A stretch of 64,000 bases of DNA from Paraconiothyrium sp. Pb-2020 (Eukaryota; Ascomycota; Dothideomycetes; Pleosporales; Didymosphaeriaceae), in assembly GCA_022419385.1 (NCBI GenBank), contig JAJUBI010000004.1, forward strand, positions 4,321,286-4,385,285. Direction: 5' to 3'. Position 1 is the stretch's first letter. Each line of letters starts with the position of its first letter. Shown in pieces: positions 1 to 10,791 of this stretch. Below the pieces are notes generated by a model, which was given only the letters and a program-made list of their open reading frames with translations, was not told the DNA's origin and made no database searches. A program made the position numbers and the translations under genes.

Positions 1-7
1 GTTGTAA

Positions 8-784
8 GTGCAAGCAGACCGTAAAGCTCTCGAATCTCTGACTGATTCGTACGAGACACAAACCCTGATCTTATCGGGAAATGCACCACCTTCTTGGTTC
101 TATGGGTATAATGACGGCGAACCCTGCCCTGCACAGAGTCTCGACGCCTTGATGCTTCGAACTGCGCACCTTCGAGCCAGTTCCCTGTTCCTCCTGGAGA
201 GGGGAAATCAACGAGATCACAGTGGATGTTGCAATGTAGCTCTAAGTACAGTGCAAGATGTTTTGGAAGAAGCTTTCAGCCTCGAAGAAGATTTCGCAGC
301 ATGGCATGAAAGCCTTCCCAAGACATGGCAATACACTGAAGCCAGTGTGAACTCAGGGAGTCATGCAATCACTTCTCTGGCCCATGAAGTTTCTCCGCAC
401 ACTTACTCATCTTACCGTCATGCGACCGCCTGGAACAATTACCGGGCATCGAGGCTGATTGTCTACAACATTGCGCTACGAGCATGCCGTTTCACGAACG
501 CTGGAGGAACGGAAAAGAAGCTTTATGGCGACATCTATGCTGTTGCAAGAGACATGTGTGGCGGTGTCCAGTCAATTCTCGGTGACTCGAGCCTCTCAGA
601 AGAACAGCATATACCGCCCAAAATGGCATCTCTACTCGCATGGCCACTCACAGTAGCTCATGGCATTGACACCATTCCATATGCGGAGAAGGTGTGGCTT
701 TCTTCGAAGCTACAGACTGTGGCAAACGTCTTGGGGGACGATATGTTGCGGTCTACTATTGAATGCGGAGGATTCAAATTTTAA
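8..784 (+). CDS. Fungal C6-type transcription factor, C-terminal part (5' end outside window)
   Basis: About 258 codons are open to a TAA at 782-784. The protein is helical and carries a pattern of fungal-specific Zn2Cys6 regulators outside their zinc cluster: an acidic LEEDFAAWHESLPKTWQY stretch near residue 92, then WNNYRASRLIVYN near residue 143, and a C-terminal helix ending ECGGFKF. No DNA-binding domain is present because the gene enters from upstream. A stop lies in frame at 5-7, so the first visible exon probably begins after a splice acceptor such as the CAG at 15-17, not at the GTG at 8. The gene converges on the aldo/keto reductase, with 49 bases between their stop codons. The target genes cannot be told. 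The family call is from sequence pattern alone. Confidence 0.6.
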   Translation: MQADRKALESLTDSYETQTLILSGNAPPSWFYGYNDGEPCPAQSLDALMLRTAHLRASSLFLLERGNQRDHSGCCNVALSTVQDVLEEAFSLEEDFAAWHESLPKTWQYTEASVNSGSHAITSLAHEVSPHTYSSYRHATAWNNYRASRLIVYNIALRACRFTNAGGTEKKLYGDIYAVARDMCGGVQSILGDSSLSEEQHIPPKMASLLAWPLTVAHGIDTIPYAEKVWLSSKLQTVANVLGDDMLRSTIECGGFKF

Positions 785-833
785 GCTAGGCTGTTCGAGC
801 AATTCAATCAATGACCTTGAAGTGCTCTTTCGT

Positions 834-2055
834 CTACCAATGACCAAGGATGTTCTTCGGCACATAGGGCTCTTCTAAGAAGACTTTCTCTTCCTCGGAC
901 AACTCTTTGTCTTTTAGTCCAGCAGCTTCCCCGACCCTGGATACAGAGTTGAATCCAACAATAGGGATTGCACCCTTGCCCCTCAGCCAGGTCAATGCTA
1001 CCTCGCTCATAGTCCAGCCTTTGTCCCCAGCGACCTTCTCTACCCGCTTTATGATTTCTTTGTCGGCGTCTGTCAGGGCAGGAGTCATTGGGTGTGGTGT
1101 CGTGGCTCTAATGCTGTCCCCCTTTCCTAGTGGTCTCGCCAGTTGCCCCCCGTTCATTGGGCTCCAAGGAATAGTCCCCACACCCGTCTCCTTGCAAAAC
1201 TTGTTCATCTCTCGCTCTTCCTCCCGGTAGGTCAGATTGTAAAGATTCTGCATGCTTACGAACTTTGTCCACCCATTCTTTTCTGCAACATGCTGCAACT
1301 GCGCAAACTGGTACGTCCACATAGAAGACGCACCGAGATAACGAACTTTTCCGGACTGAACGAGATCGTGAAGTGCCTTCATGGTCTCCTCGAAGGGTAC
1401 AGTGGTATCTATGCGATGGATCTGAAGAACGTCGATGTAAGAAGTTCCCAAACGGGCGAGACTCTTCTCAACAGCGTTGAATATGGCAGCCCGGGAGAGA
1501 CCTAAAATCGAAAAGCGGTAAGCCGTTGCGCCGCAACAACATCTTGCTTACTCTAAGCAAGCTCTGCAGTTTACGTACCTCCGTGATTGACGTAGTCCAC
1601 AGTCTGTCCCATCTGAGCCCCAAAAGCAAACGCATTGATGCCGTCATCCTCGCCAACATAAGCCCACAGCTTCGTCATCAAGATGACCTTCTCTCTTGGG
1701 ATACGGAACTGCTTCAGAGCTTTGCCCATGACGGCTTCGCTCTTGCCATTAGAGTAAGCATTGGCGGTGTCCCAGGTGTTGATGCCAATATCGTAGGCAG
1801 CCTTCAAGATCGCAAGCGACTCCTCTTCTCCTAGAGCCTGGGAGTTGAGGAACTATTAGCATCAAGTTGAATTGGACGGAGCTAAAGAAGCTCGAGGTAA
1901 AACAAACATACCCATTTCTCCCACACCTCGGAGCCAAGGGTCATTCCACCAAGTATAGGATAGGAGACTCGCAGTCCAGATGTACCAAGCTGGACATATT
2001 CAACTTTGGTCGCGTCAACGCTCTTCTGCAAAGCGGTTGGGATTGGGTAGGCCAT
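834..2055 (-). CDS. Aldo/keto reductase
   Basis: NADPH-dependent reductase of aldehydes or ketones, predicted cytosolic, of the short fungal family related to yeast aryl-alcohol dehydrogenases and voltage-channel beta subunits. Three exons fit in phase: 2055-1912, 1837-1579 and 1501-834, with introns of 74 and 77 bases, giving 356 aa, the usual family length. Visible motifs: YVQLGTSGLRVSYPILGG at the start, GINTWDTANAYSNGKSE with the catalytic Asp and Tyr (near residues 72-78), KVILMTKLW with the catalytic Lys, LGTSYIDVLQIHR containing the catalytic His, SMQNLYNL, and GAIPIVGF in the coenzyme site. The ATG at 2055 is chosen because it opens exon 1 cleanly. The substrate cannot be predicted. 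Confidence 0.92.
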
Positions 2056-4346
2056 ATTTGTGTGCGAGATGTGGAAGAGTCAGGTCGTTCAAGATTGGAC
2101 TGTGCTGGGGTGAATTATAATGTATGCTGGAGAGAAACGTCTGCTTTATATCATTTAGCAGTCCCTGGATATGCTATATCTAGCTTCTTGCAATTAGTCT
2201 GCTTGGAAATCAAGCAGTACCCAGTATTTCCTTCTTGAACGGCGATTATGCTATCTCCTTCAACGCTTTCTATGCAAAAACCTCAGTTGCTCGTGAGTTT
2301 CTCCCGAAAGGGTTAGTTGTTCGAGGGTTTTGCAGAAAAGGGTATAGCGCGAAAATGCCTGAGCCAGCCGAAGAGACAGCTCGTCCTTCCCGTCTTACCG
2401 GACAACTAGGCGGATCGGGAGTGCTTGGTCGGTTCCTCCAATTTTTCCATTCGTAAGCTTTGACGTCGATGTGAAAGCCTGAAACGCGGGACTGAATCGC
2501 GAAGCTTGACATAAACGTATCTAGTCAAAACATGGGAACATCTGCTCTCATACCGTAACGGCCTGAATAACAGGCTCTAAAGCTACATGCATCATATTTG
2601 ATGTTGTGCCCCCGGGAATCCGTGAGCTTGCATGGCACTCGTGCGCTACACCAGCCCGCAGCTCGAGCATACAAGGGCATGGTACCAGTGGTTTCCGTCG
2701 CCAACTTCGACAAGAAAGACGAAAACAACCGAAGAGGGTTTTTTAGCCCATCAGAAACAGAGAGCGCCTCAACACAACGATGTGCAAGAGGTTGAGGCCA
2801 TATCGAAGCGATACTGGGGTTGCGTCGCCGGCCACGCGAGCTCGGTCATTCGTTGTGGCATTAGCACGGCATCGTTTGTTTCGCGCCACGTGCCTGAGAC
2901 TCAATCTCAGTGTCCAGCGTGGTCGCTAAGCAGGTGCTCGACCACGAGGTGCAACCCCCAGAGGGAAAAAGGCCTAATGCGCGCCGCTGACAGGCACCTT
3001 CCTCCTTCTTAGCTTCCTCACCAAGACCACCACAACCAGAGTCGTACGTCCGCCAACCAGTCGTAGTCCAAGCAAGAGTTGTCACCGCGAAGCTCTATCC
3101 TCCTGTTCCACGGCGACATGGTCGGTATCCGTGGCGACCAAGGAGAGGACCGGCGATGACGAGTCTGGAATACACCATGTAAATGCGATGCTAAACGGTC
3201 GCCGCCGTCGAGAGTGGTCGTACTAATAATTGACTGCGGGTGTGAGATCATCATGTTATGACTGATGCATCGATGTGCTCAGGTAGATAGGCGACCCAGA
3301 ATAGGACCTGGGATGACGAGTCTGGAACACACCACGTAAATGCCATGCTAAACGGTCGCCGTCGTCGAGATTAGTCGTACTAGAGTCTGACTGCGGGAGT
3401 GAGGTCGCCATGTTATCACTGATGCATCGACATGCCCAGGTTGATAGGCGACCCATGGTCCGGGCCGCGACAAGAGTCTACCAGCCGCCATACCGTACAG
3501 GCGATGTGCAGTCGATGTTCCAGTAATTGATCGCCAAGGCTAAGAACCATTCCATATGTTTGATGTTCACTCGGGAATCCTTCGACATGGTCCGATTGAA
3601 CGACGATGGACAGCGACGGGGGCGATGTTGACATCTGCATCCATGATCACCACTGGTCACGTGATGTCACCGGCGTAGTCGCTGCAGTCAGTGATAGTCG
3701 TGGGTAGATCGTAGAGTATCAATGTAATCTATCAGAGTCAAGACACAAACTCTGATAGTAGAGTGTACATACGATCAAGTTGTAGCCCACGATCCATCGT
3801 CTGCGTTGTCCTGCTACGTAGCTCAAAAGGTAAAGTGGCATTCCATCAAAACACTTCTTTCTCCCTTTTGTAATCTAACAGCGTTGAAATCACGTCTAGA
3901 TAAATGCTCGCTACTACTGGAGAGGGCGAGCCTGTTGGTTGCGCAACCAAAGGTAGTCTTGCGCTGAGTAGTACGAGTGCCTGAGGTATCGTAACATGCA
4001 TCAGAATACGTCGCAGACCGCGCGATTTGTACCATACAATAGAACGAGCCATCCCCAGTTTTGCAGCGTGCTGCGACCAGGCACGACCGCATCGACAGCG
4101 TACGACCTTCTTTTCGCCCGTGACTTGGTTGGAAGACTCAACACAGTCGCGGGTGCTTAAGGCTGTCGCAGCTCATCCTAGAATCATTAAAAGTGCTGTC
4201 CGATCATAGGCAATCCCGCAGCTGCAATAGCCAAGAAGGAGCCTGGCAACAGCTAGTTCAATTGCTTTGTCGCGCGCCACAGAGCTGACCTGAGGGTTGT
4301 ACACGAGCTTTGGCATAGACGCTCCCCAAAAGCTTGCTAACTCTGC
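2056..4346. other. Intergenic stretch without a supported gene
   Basis: About 2.3 kb between the aldo/keto reductase and the dead HeLo gene. All open frames are short, overlap one another on both strands and show no family resemblance. The only clear structure is the 157-base tandem repeat listed separately. The part next to the reductase is presumably its promoter. Confidence 0.6.
3107..3485. repeat. Degenerate tandem repeat, period 157 bases
   Basis: Three landmarks recur at exactly 157 bases: a GGCGACC block at 3133, 3290 and 3447; GATGACGAGTCTGG at 3155 and 3312; and GATGCATCGA at 3264 and 3421. Two nearly full units (3133-3289 and 3290-3446) are followed by a decaying third and preceded by a short matching stretch. 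The copies differ mainly by single substitutions, many of them transitions. No coding frame is kept across units. Confidence 0.85.
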
Positions 4347-6052
4347 CTAAAAATATGGTTTAAATGCTCTGATATCCACTTTTAGATCTGAACCTATGCT
4401 ATCTGCAGCATATTGCAGAACGTCTACGACTTGTTCCCGGAATGCTTGTTGCAACTTGAAGCTGTGCACCCACCCCATCATCGTCAATACCGAAGGAACC
4501 CGTTAGACAGCGAACCACGAGATGCGCATACTTCTCTCCGACGTGTCGTGGCAAGGCTTTTCCTGCTTTTCTGACCAGGTAGTTTTGAATTGATCGGGGA
4601 TCAGTGCCGTTCCTGAAATCGGCCAAAGAAAGGACCGGATGCCATAACCCAATCTCGAGGAGCACGACACCTAGTGCGTAAATGTCATGGATCCTCGAGA
4701 AAGGTTTCTGGGGTTGATTCTGTCGCTCGGGATGCTAATAGACGTTGCGCGCAGGATCGCGATCTTCTCACCCAGATAAGAAATCTAGTTCTGGCCGACT
4801 GAAATCGAAACCCACAACCCAAGGCTTGGTGAACACCAATCTTTCCTCTGTACCTATTTCCTCTTTTGGCCGAAGGCAACGAGGGAGAATGATGATGTTT
4901 TTACTTTGAAAGCTTTTGTGCACCCAATCGACCTGGTGAAGCTTGCTGATTGAAATAGCCAGTTGCTTCGCCAGCTCGAAACGCTCGCCTAAGTTTGGCC
5001 GCTTCTTCAAGGCATACACTTTGAGAAGGCTGCATAGCTTTCCCTCCATGCCTTCAGGAAGCTCAAACAAAAAGGCTACTCTATTGAGTTAAGCATCTAA
5101 GCTCTATCCTTTGCAGCTTAAAGTACGAAATCTGGTGCCTTTCTCCTGCCTTAGTAAGTGAGCCAATCGCTTAACCCGATCTCGTGTTCGGCCTGTAAGG
5201 GGTGTGTGTTCTCTTCTATCCGGTGCATAATTTCTAAATTCAGCCAACGAAGGTAAATTTTCACCAACTACGCAGAAATTACCTCCTATGGGCACAGATG
5301 CAGAGAGACCTCTGAATAATGTTTCGTCTTTTAACTCGAGGCTGCTTGCAGGAGGACTCAATGAGGTGATCTTGAGATGTAGCTCAGCTTGTAAGTCGAA
5401 GCCAAGTTTCTTCGAATATTCGTCGTTTGCCAATTAATTAAGATGCTTTAAATCTACACCCACACTGCTCGCATGGCACAAGAGCTATATCTAGATATAG
5501 ATTTGATCGTTGGTCTTAGCAAAGTCACCAATAATGGAAACTAGCTTCCTTTTCTCCTAGAGGGCCCATTTCCAGCGTATGCGTGGGCTGCTCTTTCTCT
5601 CTGGTCCAGCTGCTGATGGTGTTTGAAGGCTGTTATGGCCGTTGCTTGCTGTATTAAATTCTGAGGTCTCATTGGCCTGTTGTTCTTCAACCAGTTCCGC
5701 AGCCTCTTTAATGATCTTAAGCGCTTTCCTTTCCTGGAGTTTGATTTGGCGCTGCACGTTGCTATAAAACTGTAAAAATAAGTATTAACTGTTGTATGCA
5801 GTGGCGGGCTCAAAAAGCAGGCATTTTAAGGTTTAAGTACGATCATACTCTTCTATCACTTGCTGTGCCAACTTAAGACTTTCCTAATAATCATAATAGT
5901 CTTGGTCAATCTTGAAACGCAAATTTGTCAGGAAATATGTTGAAGTAGTTTACCTCGTCAAAGTTCCTATAATTGCGGATCACTTCGTGGGTCTTCTTTG
6001 TGGTCTTGCAGACGAGATCAAACACAGCGAGGGCTAGGCCAGCGCTGTCCAT
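4347..6052 (-). pseudogene. HeLo domain/pseudokinase (HET-S-related type) gene, inactivated by stop codons
   Basis: The ancestral protein had an N-terminal HeLo-like helix bundle, opening with ATG at 6052 (MDSAGLALAVFDLVCKTTKK), and a C-terminal kinase-like domain. The kinase part reads VDWVHKSFQSKNIII where an active kinase has HRD, and GFDFSRPELDF where it has DFG, so it was a pseudokinase. Such fungal proteins are linked to heterokaryon incompatibility and cell-death signalling. A first intron runs from 5953 to the TTAG before GAAAGT. Eight stops lie in one frame, at minus-strand codons starting at 5557, 5491, 5485, 5434, 5104, 5089, 4768 and 4735. Seven are TAG or TAA, each one C-to-T step from a CAG or CAA codon, and homology reads through all of them. 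Near 4450 a one-base frame change precedes the conserved end (FREQVVDVLQYAADSI), which runs to a stop at 4347. The second intron and exon join near 5840-5770 do not keep phase. Not functional as read. Confidence 0.78.
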
Positions 6053-6590
6053 TGTACGCGGAGGCGATATTTGCCTTTGTCCAATTTGGGGAAGCGAAAG
6101 AGGTCTCGAGTCAAGTCAGGCGAAAAGACACAATTAATACTACAGGTATTGCGCAGCCTTGTGCGACCTCGAGCGATCGAGATTGACGTCGCCACACGCT
6201 GCAGCCTTGCTTGTTATTGGGGGCCGCATGTGCGTTACAACCCTGTCCTGTGCGGCAGCCCCTCCTCAATTTCGCGCCTCGCCGAACGACTGACGGTGCA
6301 AACATACCACAATGCGCCCGCCATAAAAGCTGACAGAGGAACGATGTCTTCCTCCAACGATGTCGATTCTTTGGCGGTAAGACAGCGTGCACTTCCTCAA
6401 GCATTCGATCGGACTAACAGGAGAGTACAAGAGCATCTTCTCAGCCTCTGTCGCATCAACGTGCCCGACCGTAGACAGCCTCGAGCTATCACGACTTAGC
6501 ATACGTACTAACTTATCCGTTTGAACACAAGGATTTTAAGATATTATTAAGACTATGTAGACACTAAAGCTGGATATATACCTACACAGC
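6053..6590. other. Spacer between HeLo pseudogene and kinase gene, becoming AT-rich
   Basis: Upstream of the HeLo pseudogene. The first 450 bases are of ordinary composition and probably held its promoter. From about 6500 the sequence turns AT-rich, with many TA steps, and merges into the damaged kinase gene. No gene is supported. Confidence 0.5.
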
Positions 6591-7632
6591 GTTATTAAGT
6601 AGACTGAGTTTGTTAATAAAGGGGAGACTTTCTGGGTTGAAAGATGCACGGTTTGGGGAAAAATTATGGCTATTAAATAGTTAAAGTTAGTAAATAACTC
6701 CTAAGAAGAGTTTATTTGCCGCATATTATCCCTTATTTTAGAGCTGCGGATTATATACTATACGCTGTTAAGAAATTATTCTAACATTCTATCTTTAATT
6801 AGCTATAGCTAGAGTTCGGCCGGCACAGCCACTCTGCTGTATATTTTAGTAGACTATTATTCTAGAGGAAACTTACGCCAGTACCTTAATAGTTATAAGC
6901 TTACTATAAGTTATGTTAACAGTATAATTACATAGGACGAGACTACTTTGCAGAAAGAAAAGTTATCAGCTAATATAGCTGCCAGAATCTACGCACTTCA
7001 TGCGGCGAATATTATACATAAAGATATTAAACTTAAAAATGTGCTAGTCTCTGTCCTAAATGAACAAGATCGGTTCCCAATCGCTAAGATCTGCGATTTC
7101 GGACACTCGATCGTGAAAGGACCGAACGAAGACAGCCAGATGTCCAATAAATACAGAGGAACCCAGAGGTGTGTGTCCATCGTCGTATGCTTGGGCATCT
7201 TGCTGATCTGGTCAAAGCTATAACGCACCTGAGGTCATGACTCAAGATGTGAAGCCTCTTGACCAGACAGGGATGAAACGTTGTGATATTTGGGCGTTCG
7301 GAATACTCACTTGGGAAACGCTACTTGACGGTGCTTCGTACAAGGAGCAAGTGACTTATAAACGTGGACTCACTCTAGGCGAGGGATCGGACAAGTCAGA
7401 TGATGATCTTCGCTTCAGGCTGATATTCTGGGTTGCTCTAAGATCAGCAGACAAGGTCGATAATGTGGGACAAAGGAAGGTGTTCAAAGACGTCTTGAGG
7501 CATACATTACAGCATCGTGCCCACTTCCGTAGCGACCGACTAAGCTCCCTTCAGATTATGAAGGATTGGAGGTATGTACAATTATGCATTCTGAACTGTG
7601 ACTGTATCATGCTATTTCGATCGAATCGATAG
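6591..7632 (+). pseudogene. Serine/threonine kinase domain with RIP-like damage (5' part of a kinase-ankyrin gene)
   Basis: One frame carries a kinase domain: GKIMAIK (beta-3 lysine) near 6660, LYILVDYYSRGNLRQYL (hinge) near 6838-6888, IIHKDIKLKNVLV (catalytic loop) near 7010, KICDFGHS (DFG) near 7085 and APEV (APE) near 7227. An intron at 7169-7217 joins the DFG and APE parts in phase. Five stops lie in this same frame at 6600, 6678, 6702, 6810 and 6933, all TAG or TAA; at least the ones at 6678 and 6702 fall where a Gln codon is expected. The damaged part is AT-rich; from about 6940 the frame is open and composition returns to normal. A second intron probably begins near 7571. Domain order suggests it was one gene with the ankyrin frame downstream. 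No start codon can be assigned. Confidence 0.72.
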
Positions 7633-7906
7633 GAAGAAGAGAGTGTGGGTCATGGGCCGAGGCGGTGAAAGCATCTTACGCACAACATTCCATACCTCGA
7701 CTAACGAGATTGCAGAGTTGGCGAGAGTACGGATCCTGGTGCTCAGCTAGCTATCCGTAGTGGTGTAGCTGCGTGGTCATACGAGGTCAGTAGACTCAGA
7801 GCTTGCTCAGCGCACTCAAGGGTAGCTATATCTGAAATACCGTCGCACACAGATCTTTCGACAGAACATTGATCATGCGATTTCCTGGGCACACAAATCT
7901 CTCATC

Positions 7907-10204
7907 ATGGAAGATTTTCGAGCCATCTACGAGCATGAGTCCGCATCCATTATGGCTAAGAGTTCAGCCGCGTGGCAACTTGGTCTCTGCTACTCTATCG
8001 GTTTCGGTATCCCGACGGATCATTCCAAAGCTGACATGTATATTGAACAAGCAATCAAGCTTGGTAATGGTATCGCCCGGAACTTTGGTCCGTTGATTGT
8101 GCAACAGGGATTAAATGGTGCAGTAGAACATTGTCGAGAAGCCGCTCAACACATGCTTTCGATAGAGACGACCCCACCTGGGACGATGTTTGACCAAGGA
8201 CCTACTACCACCCCGGCGCAAGACGCTATCGACGTTCAAATGAGACGCCACGACGCGCTGCTTCTGGAAGACGCTATCCTGAGCGGAGACTCAAAAACGG
8301 TTGAAGTGAGTTTCGTCAAGCAAGTTCCTTGGACACAACTTCCTTGCGGAGAAAGTCCCTTAGTTCTGGCCATGCGTAGGCAAGATCCCCGGGTAGCTCT
8401 GGCTCTGTTGACTCGGGTCGAGTATCCCTTCAGACCGGACAAGAGCGGTCGCAACATGTTCCATTGGCTCTTTATGATAGATGACGATGTACTGGGGTTC
8501 TCAAATAGAATCCTCGAGCGAAGTGGCCCAGAGCTTTTGGACGCTGTCAATGTACCCGCGACTCAAGAGATGGGTATCTATCCGCAATGGCCTCTACAGC
8601 TCCTTGGAACTCCTTTGATGCATGCCATCGCCACAGGAAGCATAAACACGGTTGTTGCCTTGCTTGATTTAGGCGCAGACCCGCTTGCCGTTGGCTACAC
8701 CGCGAATAGTATCCGATGGACGGCCTTCCATGTTGCTGTGAAGTATCACAATCCAGATGTATTCGTCCTGTTGACTAAAACAAAGAAAATGGGCACCATG
8801 GATCTGCCCGTGGATCTCGCGCGAGCACTGTGCATGGCAACCATACCTGAAAGGATGGCTATGTACGGTCGAGATATGATAAAGAACGCAGAGCGCATTG
8901 TTCAGCTGGTGATTCCAGCAGCCAAAGAAAGCGGGCCAAGCTTACCCTCAAAGACTGAATATTTCGCGTCACAAGGAAGGACAAACTGGCGCCTGGAGGC
9001 ACTCAAGATGTCATTAGACGTGGGAGATGATGCGATGACGGAGGCAATCATCGCTTGCAACGAGTCTCTCGCTAGGGAAGAGTACATACCCACGTACGAT
9101 GATAGCATGGCTTTCAGGAATCCCATACATGACGCGGTGTTACTGGCCTCTCAACGTACAGATCCAGATGTTCTTACGTCTATGAAGCTTATTTTGAAAC
9201 GCGATCCGATTGGACTATCCCGTGTAGACAGTCAAGGTCGAACATGTCTCCATCTAGCAGCGTCTGGGTTGAACCTTTACGTCGTAAGTTTCTTAATAGA
9301 GCAGGATCCTTCGTTACTACACATGAAAGACCATCAAGGCGCGTTGCCTCTACACTATGGCGAGTCAGCCGCGATTGTTGAACAGTTATTAGAGCTGGGT
9401 GCGTCGATTGACGCACTCGATGGTCATGGGCTATCGCCTCTCCTCTATGCAACAAACAAAGGACTCATTGATGTCGTCAATTGCCTTTGCCGAAATAAAG
9501 CAGTCATTGATGCGCCGGATGGTTCGCCTTGGGGCCCTCTACACATGGCCATCCATTCCTCTAAGCCAGAAATAGCGACTGCCCTCATTCGATTTGGGGC
9601 TCGGGTAAATCGGAAGAACGAGGCCGGGGATACACCCCTCCACGTCGCCGCACGCAGGTCGTCCCATCTTGAGATCAAGCTCTTGCTTGATCATAATGCC
9701 GATCCCTCCATTCAAAACAATATGGGCCAACTCGCACTTCATGTTGCTGCCGAATGGAACAATCTCGCGGCCATAGAACTACTGCCAAAGAGTTTGCTTA
9801 CACATGTCTCGGTCTCTTCGAGGCCAACGAAAGAGCACATGCAGACTGTCAGAGATATGAGTGCGTCCAGTGAAAAGTCGGAGCGATATAGCGAAGTCCG
9901 AGAATACCACAAAAGCTTGTGCCTCAGCGTAGGTCCGGCACTGCACAACCTTTACGAAACCCGAAGATCGTCTTTGCCGTCTGTATTCAATCCAGCTGTA
10001 CATGCTACCGGTGATGGCTCATCTACGCGAGACGATCCGCCGTTCGCCCTACAGCCTTATCAGATGGCCCAAGCCCCACCTACCAATCTCATCACTCAAG
10101 AATCGGGTCCCAGATACGTACAAGACAGCACAGCTCGTGCTGGGATTCTCTCTGCAGAACGGAGTGCATTGTGGAAAAGGAGGCGTCATTGCGAAGCCCG
10201 TTGA
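7907..10204 (+). CDS. Ankyrin-repeat protein (probable C-terminal part of a kinase-ankyrin protein)
   Basis: 765 open codons. The first 70 residues (AWQLGLCYSIGFGIPTDHSK) look like a Sel1/TPR-type helical pair. Ankyrin repeats follow in two groups. A looser set lies near residues 145-290, including TPLMHAIATGSINTVVALLD. A regular set lies near 440-640, including GRTCLHLAASGLNLYVVSFL, GLSPLLYATNKGLIDVVNCL, GPLHMAIHSSKPEIATALI and GDTPLHVAARRSS. A serine-rich disordered tail ends at the TGA at 10202-10204. The frame stays open upstream through IDHAISWAHKSLIMEDF, and a possible 40-base intron ends with TAG just before 7830, so the ATG at 7907 may be internal. Fungal proteins with this kinase-Sel1-ankyrin order are of unknown function. 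If the kinase half is dead, an independent promoter would be needed for expression. Confidence 0.72.
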   Translation: MEDFRAIYEHESASIMAKSSAAWQLGLCYSIGFGIPTDHSKADMYIEQAIKLGNGIARNFGPLIVQQGLNGAVEHCREAAQHMLSIETTPPGTMFDQGPTTTPAQDAIDVQMRRHDALLLEDAILSGDSKTVEVSFVKQVPWTQLPCGESPLVLAMRRQDPRVALALLTRVEYPFRPDKSGRNMFHWLFMIDDDVLGFSNRILERSGPELLDAVNVPATQEMGIYPQWPLQLLGTPLMHAIATGSINTVVALLDLGADPLAVGYTANSIRWTAFHVAVKYHNPDVFVLLTKTKKMGTMDLPVDLARALCMATIPERMAMYGRDMIKNAERIVQLVIPAAKESGPSLPSKTEYFASQGRTNWRLEALKMSLDVGDDAMTEAIIACNESLAREEYIPTYDDSMAFRNPIHDAVLLASQRTDPDVLTSMKLILKRDPIGLSRVDSQGRTCLHLAASGLNLYVVSFLIEQDPSLLHMKDHQGALPLHYGESAAIVEQLLELGASIDALDGHGLSPLLYATNKGLIDVVNCLCRNKAVIDAPDGSPWGPLHMAIHSSKPEIATALIRFGARVNRKNEAGDTPLHVAARRSSHLEIKLLLDHNADPSIQNNMGQLALHVAAEWNNLAAIELLPKSLLTHVSVSSRPTKEHMQTVRDMSASSEKSERYSEVREYHKSLCLSVGPALHNLYETRRSSLPSVFNPAVHATGDGSSTRDDPPFALQPYQMAQAPPTNLITQESGPRYVQDSTARAGILSAERSALWKRRRHCEAR

Positions 10205-10791
10205 CCCATGGGGAAGGGAGCGAGCCACTTCTATTGATGGCGAACGGGTTTTTGGTTGCTGCGACAAACGCATGGGCAGATTCCTCCCTAGACTTAAAAT
10301 CTCTAGATATCAATCTCAATCTTCATGGTTAATGTCTAAACCAAAATTACTGAACATAGCGCAATACGCATTATGTTTAGACCTAGAGAAGTAGCATATC
10401 GGAGTTGTCAACAAGGACTGGATCTCCTGCGGAAATCCTTCAACGGCTTGACGCACCCTGCACGAACAAGTGTCAACCCTCTTAAGGTTTGCCCATGATA
10501 TCCCACCATCTTAACAGAGTGCCGAGTTTAAGCCTTACTGAGCGCGAAAGTAACGCCCCCAGTGACCTGTTGCAGCCATGTCTTTTTGATGTCACGCGCG
10601 CCCGCTAGCTTTTAAATCAAGTCTGCGATCTGTTTCCTGCAGGTTTCAAGAACGGCTTTTAGCTGATTGAGAGACCCTGTTAATCTATCTGTGCGAACAC
10701 GGATCGCTCGTAATCCGTTGAGAAACACATTCAAGTGGAAGCATGTCAGAAACGTGATACCCTTCATCTTCGGCACCCACAGCCCATCAAG
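10205..10791. other. Spacer between ankyrin gene and RING gene
   Basis: 587 bases between two converging gene ends. No family-like reading frame; presumably 3' flanks of both genes. Confidence 0.5.

Noticed and set aside
4347..7000. Alternative genetic code as an explanation for many in-frame stops
   Set aside because: TAA, TAG and TGA are all used as normal terminators in the surrounding intact genes.
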